A DNA stretch of 64,000 nt from contig WBUL01000011.1 in assembly GCA_008933735.1 (NCBI GenBank), forward strand, positions 1 to 64,000, written 5' to 3'. This DNA comes from Anaerolineae bacterium. Its GTDB lineage: Bacteria > Chloroflexota > Anaerolineae > Aggregatilineales > J027. The position numbers and the translations under genes were made by a program. How positions within the stretch are numbered: position 1 is the first letter of the stretch; each line of letters starts with the position of its first letter. Below the pieces are notes generated by a model, which saw nothing but the letters and a program-made list of their open reading frames with translations, made no database searches and was not told the origin of the DNA. Of the stretch, positions 58,319 to 64,000 are shown one piece after another.

Positions 58319-60385
58319 TTGGCAACCAAATACAAGCGCCCCGAACAGACCCTCGTTGATCCGTACCGGTTTGAACCGCTGCCGGTGGATCGTCCCTGCG
58401 CCATTTATTACCGCCAGTCCACCGATGCCCAGATCGGCAACATCAACACGACGCTGCAAACTGTCGATATGTTTGAACATCTGGTTCGTCAGGGCTGGGC
58501 GCGAGACAGCATCGAAATGATCGACATGGATGCGGGTGTCAGTGGAACCACCAAACTGGCAGACCGCAAAGGGATGTCAAGGCTGTTGGCACTCATCGAG
58601 AGTGGCGAGATCAGCCTGGTCGCCGCGCAGGAAGTAGATCGTTTCTTCCGCGATGTGACCCAAATCCAGACTAACCTGTTCATTGATGCCTGCAAACGCA
58701 ACAACGTGCGGGTGATGACTCCGCGCATGGTGTATGACTTCAATCACCCGATGATGGGTGCTTACCACATGAAGATTTTCCGTGAGGAAGCGCAGCACGC
58801 GGCGGACTTCCTTGAGTATCATATCAAAGGGCGGCTGCACAAGAGCCGCGCCTATCTGCATGAGCAGGGGTTATGGGCAGGGCGAGCCATCATCACCGGG
58901 TATATGGTGGACATGCGTCCAAAACTGCCCGATGGCAGCCCCAACCCGAACCACCGCCGTTATGTGCCTTTCGCGCCCTGTGCTGATGCCATCCGGGTTT
59001 ACTTCGAGTTGTTCAAACGCTTCAATCGCAACATGCAGAAAACCTGGGAATACGCCGAGCAGCACGGTCCATTTCTCCCTGAACCGGAGGAAGTCGCACG
59101 CCTCACCCCTGAAGGATTCCGCACCGACATGCGGATGGATTACCGTTCGATGTTTACCGGGCGGATTGTGCCGTCCCTCTCCGGGATCGACAAGCTGCTG
59201 ACGAACGTGGTTTACATGGGGCACTGGGTGCATCAGGGGGCAATCACCCGTTTCTACAACCATGAACCTATCGTGGATGAAGACCTGTTTATGTTCGCCT
59301 TCAATGCGCTGTCACCGCTGGATTTTTATGGCGACCCGAACCCGGCGTATCAGCCCTACCGCACCTACAACCGTCACGATGCCAAAGACCGAACGGAAGC
59401 CCCGCCTGTGTACAGTGGTGTCGTGTTCTCAGACGATGTACCGGAATATCCCCACCACCGGATGCACACCGGGTGGAACTGCTATAACAAAGTCTATCAG
59501 TATGCGCTGCGGAATAAACGCGGGGCCGTTGTTTTCAGCGTGAAAGCTAGCCGGATGGATTTGAGCATTGATACCCTGCTGCTAGAACGGCTGAAGGCGA
59601 CCACGATTGATGAAACCGCATGGCAGGCCGCCTTAGCCAGCACCCGTGAAGATGGTCACAGCGAACTGCGCCGGATCGAAAGCGAAATTCGGGGTGCGGA
59701 ACGTGCCAAGACCGCCATCCTTGAAAACCTCAAGACGTTGCAGCACCCGGAGATGGTGCGTAACCTGGAAGCCAGTTATGCTGCCAATGAGCGTGAGATT
59801 GAACGCCTACGCGCGGTACAGATTGACATGAGGCAGGGCAAGCGCCAGCGTGAAGTGCTGGAAGATGCCCGCCCGGTGTTGAACAAAATCATCGCTCGTT
59901 GGAAGGATGTCCCCGCAACCAACCGTCGGGAATTGTTCGAGGCACTGGCAGCCTATGCTAAAGTGAAGCAGATGGATGAAGTGCGGCGCGAACTGACAAT
60001 TTTCTGGCGGGATGGTTCGACTTCTTCGCTGATCTTCCGCTGGGGTGATTTCCGCCAGCACTGGACACAGGCGGAATTGCAGCGGCTGCGCGAGATGGTC
60101 GATGCAGGTCGTCCACAGTGGGAAATCCTGAAAGCATTTCCCCACTGGAACTGGCACACCATCACCTGCCGCTACCTGAATCACTTCTCCCCGGATCGTC
60201 GGTTTACGCCCTACTACAAGGGTGAGAAGAAGTACCCTTACCGCATCAAGTGGCACGAAACCGAAGAATACCGGGCAGAGCAGCAGGCTCTTAATTTGGC
60301 AACGAGTTCTACCTCTTTTCTGAAAGGTGAGTTTTTGTTGTTTAAAGGCACGCCGCACAACCCGTTTTATTGCAGTGTCTGTTGA
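58319..60385 (+). CDS. Large serine recombinase
   Basis: A 688-residue site-specific recombinase. The catalytic domain holds RPCAIYYRQSTDAQIGN with the nucleophile serine near residue 32, and DMDAGVSGTTKLADRKG and VAAQEVDRFFRDVTQIQT. The recombinase domain follows (VPFAPCADAIRVYFELFKRF; LLTNVVYMGHWVHQGAITRF). A coiled coil lies near residues 455-510 (RRIESEIRGAERAKTAILEN). The usual four-cysteine zinc ribbon is not obvious, which is atypical. The start is a TTG after AAGGAG at 58305; the much longer open frame upstream is out of context. It is a good candidate for the enzyme that integrated this element. Confidence 0.88.
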   Translation: MATKYKRPEQTLVDPYRFEPLPVDRPCAIYYRQSTDAQIGNINTTLQTVDMFEHLVRQGWARDSIEMIDMDAGVSGTTKLADRKGMSRLLALIESGEISLVAAQEVDRFFRDVTQIQTNLFIDACKRNNVRVMTPRMVYDFNHPMMGAYHMKIFREEAQHAADFLEYHIKGRLHKSRAYLHEQGLWAGRAIITGYMVDMRPKLPDGSPNPNHRRYVPFAPCADAIRVYFELFKRFNRNMQKTWEYAEQHGPFLPEPEEVARLTPEGFRTDMRMDYRSMFTGRIVPSLSGIDKLLTNVVYMGHWVHQGAITRFYNHEPIVDEDLFMFAFNALSPLDFYGDPNPAYQPYRTYNRHDAKDRTEAPPVYSGVVFSDDVPEYPHHRMHTGWNCYNKVYQYALRNKRGAVVFSVKASRMDLSIDTLLLERLKATTIDETAWQAALASTREDGHSELRRIESEIRGAERAKTAILENLKTLQHPEMVRNLEASYAANEREIERLRAVQIDMRQGKRQREVLEDARPVLNKIIARWKDVPATNRRELFEALAAYAKVKQMDEVRRELTIFWRDGSTSSLIFRWGDFRQHWTQAELQRLREMVDAGRPQWEILKAFPHWNWHTITCRYLNHFSPDRRFTPYYKGEKKYPYRIKWHETEEYRAEQQALNLATSSTSFLKGEFLLFKGTPHNPFYCSVC

Positions 60386-60413
60386 GACTGTTACATATCA
60401 GAGGATAGAACAT

Positions 60414-62150
60414 ATGATACGAGTTGGACACCCCCTTCCCAATCTTTTTCAGATCTGGCGTGATGAGTTTCAAGACTACAGCTACCAGATATTTCAGCGT
60501 GATCTGCTGGCCGGTGTGACCGTCGCCGCTGTCGCTCTCCCGCTCGCACTGGCGTTTGGGGTCGCGTCCGGCGCCACAGCAGCGGCAGGGCTGGTCACGG
60601 CCATCTTGGCCGGATTTATTATCGGCGGGCTGGGGGGAGCAGGCTACCAGATTTCCGGGCCAACTGGCGCGATGTCGGCGGTCCTCATTGTGCTGGCAAG
60701 CCGCTATGGCATCGAAGGGGTGTGGACTGCTGGGGTCATCGCAGGAATCCTGATTCTCCTGCTGGGAATCTTCAATCTGGGACAAATTGTCAACTTTATC
60801 CCATCTGCGGTGATCGCCGGGTTCACCAGTGGTATTGCTGTCATTATTTTCATCGGCCAAATCGACAATTTACTGGGAGTGGAAACCGAAGCCGCCGAAA
60901 ATGCGCTGGTAAAGTTGACGCATTATTTCCGTTTTGATTATACCCCTAATCTGGCTTCGGTCGGTTTAAGTGTCGCGGTGATTCTGATCATGGTGTTCTG
61001 GCCTAAACATCTGAATGCCCGTTTCCCCGGTTCCCTCCTTGGTCTCATTGCGGCAACGGCAGCGTCTGTGTTACTTGATCTGGAGGTTCCAGTAATCGGC
61101 AAAATTCCGCAGACCATTCTCCTGGAGCAGCGGCTGCTGCCTACTCACATTCCGTGGGAACATGTGAGAGAGCTGATCATGCCGGCCTTGTCTATTGCGG
61201 CATTGGGCGCGATCGAGAGTCTGTTGTGTGGAACGGTCGCAGGTCGGATGACGGGTGTGAAGATGTCCTCTAACCAGGAGTTGGTGGCCCAGGGGATAGG
61301 CAACATCGTGATCCCCTTTTTTGGCGGTGTTCCCGCCACCGCAGCAATTGCTCGAACCAGTGTGGCTATCAAAAGCGGCGGTGTCACGCGAATAATGAGC
61401 CTTGTGCATTCGACAACCCTCCTGTTGGCTGTGCTGGTGCTGGCACCTGTTCTCTCGCGTGTGCCGCTGGCCGCGCTCGCTGGCGTCTTGACCGTGACCG
61501 CCTGGCGAATGAACGAGTGGGACGAAATTCGAGACATCTTTGGACGACGGTTCAAAAGTGCGATATTTGCCTTCACCAGTACGCTGCTTGCCACCGTAGC
61601 CCTGGATCTGACTCAGGCCATCATCCTCGGTGTCGGTCTCTCTGCGGCCATTTTTGTCTTTCAGATCAGTCGAACAAAAGTCATCCTCTCGCCCGTGTCC
61701 GCCGAGAAAATGCGGGCTGAAGGCTATGAGATGCAGTATGACGCAGGGCGTATTCTGGTGGTTTACATCATGGGCCCACTGTTTTTCGGCTCGGTTAATA
61801 CGTTTAAGACCGAACTGGAAAAGATCAATGGGAATGAGGACATCATACTCAGTCTACGCACCGTTCCTTTACTGGATACGACGGGCATCGGGGCGATTGA
61901 GGAGCTCATCCATCGGTTTGAAACCGAGGGCAGGCGGGTCTATCTCAGCGGTCTCAGCGAGCCAGTCCGTTCCTACCTGGAACGCGCGGGGGTGATTCAA
62001 CATCTCGGTGAAAGCCGGATTTTCTGGAGTGCCTATGAAGCGATTATGGCCGCCGATCATTACCGGGCTAAACTCGCCAAAGAGCGCCCCAGCGGGGAAT
62101 TCCTTCAGGTTGAGCCAGTTCCAGAGGGTGGCGATAGCACCCTTCCTTGA
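60414..62150 (+). CDS. SulP-family anion transporter
   Basis: A 578-residue SLC26/SulP transporter for sulfate, bicarbonate or similar anions. DLLAGVTVAAVALPLALAFG is the first transmembrane signature, followed by GAGYQISGPTGAMSAVLIVL and ten or more hydrophobic segments. VPATAAIARTSVAIKSGGVT is a conserved loop, and residues ~440-560 form the STAS domain (VPLLDTTGIGAIEELIHRF). The ATG at 60414 follows AGAGGA, 28 bases after the recombinase. No regulatory partner is close by. Confidence 0.93.
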   Translation: MIRVGHPLPNLFQIWRDEFQDYSYQIFQRDLLAGVTVAAVALPLALAFGVASGATAAAGLVTAILAGFIIGGLGGAGYQISGPTGAMSAVLIVLASRYGIEGVWTAGVIAGILILLLGIFNLGQIVNFIPSAVIAGFTSGIAVIIFIGQIDNLLGVETEAAENALVKLTHYFRFDYTPNLASVGLSVAVILIMVFWPKHLNARFPGSLLGLIAATAASVLLDLEVPVIGKIPQTILLEQRLLPTHIPWEHVRELIMPALSIAALGAIESLLCGTVAGRMTGVKMSSNQELVAQGIGNIVIPFFGGVPATAAIARTSVAIKSGGVTRIMSLVHSTTLLLAVLVLAPVLSRVPLAALAGVLTVTAWRMNEWDEIRDIFGRRFKSAIFAFTSTLLATVALDLTQAIILGVGLSAAIFVFQISRTKVILSPVSAEKMRAEGYEMQYDAGRILVVYIMGPLFFGSVNTFKTELEKINGNEDIILSLRTVPLLDTTGIGAIEELIHRFETEGRRVYLSGLSEPVRSYLERAGVIQHLGESRIFWSAYEAIMAADHYRAKLAKERPSGEFLQVEPVPEGGDSTLP

Positions 62151-62317
62151 GTTTGGAGGTGGGGGTTCTATTGACGGCAGGTGATCCGAGTAGAACCCTT
62201 TCTCTGATTAAAACAGGCGCTGCATGTGGCCTGGTCAATGGTAATTCGTGAAGGTGACGTTGTTGAGCGTGACCGTCCCACCCTCATTGACGACACCTTC
62301 TCAACTGTCCAGATTTT

Positions 62318-62741
62318 GGACTCTGTTGAAAAACTAGGAGAGTGAGGTAAAAAGGGAGAAAAATAGGATGGAAATCGAGTTGGATGTCCCTCGAAGTTCT
62401 CTTTAACTCTGTACTGACAAACCGAATGGGCGTCATTTGGGGATTAACCTGCATCATGATTTGATCCAAGCACGACGAAAAGAAGCTGCTACCCATGCTT
62501 TCAACCGAGAAATGCAAATCCGCGTGGGCATTGAAAGTGTCATCTCGGAACTGGTACGGGCTTATAGACTGCGGCGAGCGCGATACCGAGGGCAAGCAAA
62601 GAATGCGTTGCAGGTTTATTTCATCGGGGCTAACCTAAAGCCGCTCGCCAAAGCCAGCCTTTTATTGGTAGTCTTCGAGCGAATTGGCGTAAAGGCAAAA
62701 CATTTTCCCTTTTCCAACATCCTAGTTTTTCTACAGAGTCC
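62318..62741 (+). mobile_element. IS1182-type remnant with both ends
   Basis: Inverted ends of 22 bases at 62318-62339 and 62720-62741 (GGACTCTGTTGAAAAACTAG against GGACTCTGTAGAAAAACTAG). Only the C-terminal piece of a DDE transposase remains inside, so most of the element was deleted. The stretch from the SulP stop at 62150 to here (about 165 bases) has no gene. Confidence 0.8.
62437..62660 (+). pseudogene. Transposase C-terminal fragment (IS1182-type)
   Basis: The frame reads RRKEAATHAFNREMQIRVGI, then ESVISELVRAYRLRRARYRG and QAKNALQVYFIGANLKPLAK. This is the E-containing end of the IS1182/DDE transposase (…R.GIE.TISE.VR..GLRR.RYRG..K..LQ...). No start or catalytic aspartates remain. Confidence 0.8.
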
Positions 62742-62765
62742 ATCTGGGGGCATTACACCTCGCCT

Positions 62766-62792
62766 GGCTCCCTTGTGGCGGGGAGCCTTTTT
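62766..62792 (+). terminator. Rho-independent terminator
   Basis: GGCTCCC pairs with GGGAGCC around an 8-base loop, followed by TTTTT. It stands 144 bases before hdrC and would end transcripts coming from the SulP side. Confidence 0.75.
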
Positions 62793-62935
62793 ACCACTGA
62801 CATTTATCATCTGAGTTGTGGACAAGTAATACTATATTTCGCCTGCTAAAACCGTATCCTTTAAACAGGGGGGCGTGTCAGCCCTCATGGGAGGAAGCCG
62901 TACTTAGTCTTTTAACCTCATAAAGGAGGTGTCTT

Positions 62936-63538
62936 TTGTCGAATGGCACTTCTGTCCATCCTGATACCCTCGCCTCGGCACCCACAGGTGCTCCTGGAAG
63001 TTTTTTGGATGAAGTTCTTGCCGCCACACCGGGCGATTCGCGCCTGGATATGTGTATTCAGTGTGGCACCTGCGGTGGTTCATGTCCATCGGCCTCGGAT
63101 ATGGATCACACCCCGCGTCAGTTGTTCGCCATGATTCGCGCTGACATGCGCGAAGCGGTTCTTCGCAGCAGCACCCCCTGGTATTGTGTTTCCTGTTACT
63201 ACTGCACCGTTCGCTGCCCACAGGAAGTTCACATTACGGACGTGATGTATACTCTCAAAAGCATGGCGATCCGCGCCAAACTCTATGATGAAGCTATTGC
63301 CCCGGATTTTTCTCAGACATTTATTGACTATATTGAAAACTACGGACGCAGTTTTGAGTTCGGGCTGGCGACCCGCCATAACCTGAAACACCGGCTGCGT
63401 CAGGCGCCCTCGATGATCCCAATGGGTCTGGGAATGTTCACCAAGGGGCGCATGGATTTAACGCCGCAGCGCATCGAAGGGATCGACCAACTGCGTTCCA
63501 TTCTGGCCTGTGCTATAGAATTGGAGGCTGTCGGATGA
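62936..63538 (+). CDS. hdrC: HdrC-type 4Fe-4S subunit
   Basis: A 200-residue protein with two 4Fe-4S motifs: DMCIQCGTCGGSCPSASDM near residues 38-56 and WYCVSCYYCTVRCPQEVHI near 82-100. HdrC passes electrons to HdrB in heterodisulfide-reductase-like complexes. The start is the TTG at 62936, seven bases after AAAGGAGGT; ATGs further in would cut the N-terminus. Its stop overlaps the hdrB start (ATGA). Whether this belongs to a methanogen-type Hdr, the sulfur-oxidising sHdr or a lactate/Mvh-linked complex cannot be seen. Confidence 0.9.
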   Translation: MSNGTSVHPDTLASAPTGAPGSFLDEVLAATPGDSRLDMCIQCGTCGGSCPSASDMDHTPRQLFAMIRADMREAVLRSSTPWYCVSCYYCTVRCPQEVHITDVMYTLKSMAIRAKLYDEAIAPDFSQTFIDYIENYGRSFEFGLATRHNLKHRLRQAPSMIPMGLGMFTKGRMDLTPQRIEGIDQLRSILACAIELEAVG

Positions 63539-64000
63539 GCGAGTATCTGTTTTACCCCGGTTGTTCGCTTCAGCGCACCGCCCGCCCCTATCTGGATTCT
63601 ATTATGGCAATCCAGGGAATTCTGGGGATAGGGCTGGCAGAAATACAGGATTGGAACTGCTGCGGCGCGACTGAATACAGTGCCGTACATCATATTGCGG
63701 CCTTTGCGTTGGTCGCCCGAAATCTGGCGCTGGCGGCACGGCAAGCCAACGGGGCACAAACCGTCACGACTGCGTGCAGCGCCTGCTACTTAAATCTTGC
63801 GAAAACCGATAGTTACCTGCGCCGCGATTCACAGTTGAATGAGCAGGTGAACAAATCCCTCGAAGCGGGTGGGATGCATTATCAGCCCGGCGAATTAGAA
63901 ATTCGCCATCTGCTGGACATCATTGTGAACGACGTAGGGCTGGAAAAAGTCAAGAATTCGGTCGTTCGTCCGCTTCAAGGACTGCGAATCGCCCCTTATT
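63535..64000 (+). CDS. hdrB: HdrB-type subunit, N-terminal part
   Basis: The gene runs off the right edge; 155 residues are visible. MSEYLFYPGCSLQRTARPYL and IQDWNCCGATEYSAV give the first CCG domain (C...CCG...C..C); TTACSACYLNLAKTDSYL supplies the third and fourth cysteines. HdrB carries the noncubane cluster site that reduces disulfides. The ATG overlaps the hdrC stop. The second CCG domain must lie beyond the window. Confidence 0.9.
   Translation, partial: MSEYLFYPGCSLQRTARPYLDSIMAIQGILGIGLAEIQDWNCCGATEYSAVHHIAAFALVARNLALAARQANGAQTVTTACSACYLNLAKTDSYLRRDSQLNEQVNKSLEAGGMHYQPGELEIRHLLDIIVNDVGLEKVKNSVVRPLQGLRIAPY

Noticed and set aside
1-64000. CRISPR array
   Set aside because: Despite two cas operons, no evenly spaced 25-37-base repeats with unique spacers were found in the intergenic regions 1643-1929, 10213-10361, 36576-36814 or 45918-46591.

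Overview
The window looks like DNA from a Chloroflexota-type bacterium. This is inferred from gene content and style (two type III CRISPR modules, frequent TTG starts, a c-di-AMP riboswitch, an Acr3 arsenic island, HdrBC, an actin-type partition gene); no rRNA or other taxonomic marker is present. It appears to be a plasmid-derived or integrated mobile region with many insertion-sequence scars, merging at the right end into what looks like metabolic backbone (SulP transporter, HdrC/HdrB).

Layout. 1-1.6 kb: parA-parB (minus strand) and two related HTH gene remnants. 1.9-10.2 kb: a complete type III-B effector operon (cmr1, HD-less cas10, cmr3-6) followed by three signalling genes: a CARF protein with a LuxR-like HTH, a CARF protein with a RelE-like C-terminus (Cami1-like) and csx15. 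10.4-12.2 kb: an IS3-family element, a gene fragment and an IS256-type scrap. 12.3-18.7 kb: a minus-strand arsenic operon (arsR, GDCCVxC protein, frameshifted arsD, truncated arsA, universal stress protein, thioredoxin-like protein, permease, PIG-L deacetylase, ferredoxin, acr3) with a clear ArsR-type operator. 18.7-22 kb: decayed genes, an NDT-fold sensor-like gene and a dead IS630 that truncates an ArsR gene. 22-28.7 kb: an unusual redox cluster (Fe-S protein, ProC, OsmC, two DGC zinc proteins, GcvH-like lipoyl carrier, lipoamide dehydrogenase) divergent from arsR-thioredoxin genes, with two matching operator dyads. 28.7-36.7 kb: IS256 remnant, arsR, a c-di-AMP riboswitch with terminator in front of a parM-like gene, then parR-like, HU-like, RHH, relaxase-like and primase-helicase genes. 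36.8-45.9 kb: a type III-A operon (second CARF-HTH gene, HD-containing cas10/csm1, csm2-5, csm6, cas6) bracketed by near-identical 25-bp repeats. 46.6-54.3 kb: a sigma-like plasmid gene and, on the minus strand, a five-gene operon encoding a membrane/winged-helix protein, a CHAT (caspase-like) protease, a QatB-like protein, a QueC-like protein and an ASCH protein. 54.6-60.4 kb: a XamI-type restriction-modification pair between duplicated small ORFs, then a large serine recombinase. 60.4-64 kb: SulP transporter, IS1182-type remnant, hdrC and hdrB (cut by the window end).

How the parts work together. Both Cas10 proteins keep a GGDD palm motif, so both modules are predicted to make cyclic oligoadenylates on RNA recognition. 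Each has its own CARF effector (RelE-type and HEPN-type) and its own copy of the same CARF-HTH protein, which may couple the second messenger to transcription or messenger turnover. Only the III-A module has a Cas6 and an HD nuclease. No cas1/cas2 and no CRISPR array is in the window, so crRNAs must come from elsewhere.

The strongest candidate for an undescribed system is the CHAT protease / QatB-like / QueC-like / ASCH operon at 47.7-54.3 kb. It resembles Qat antiviral systems but has a protease and a membrane protein where Qat has its ATPase and TatD nuclease.
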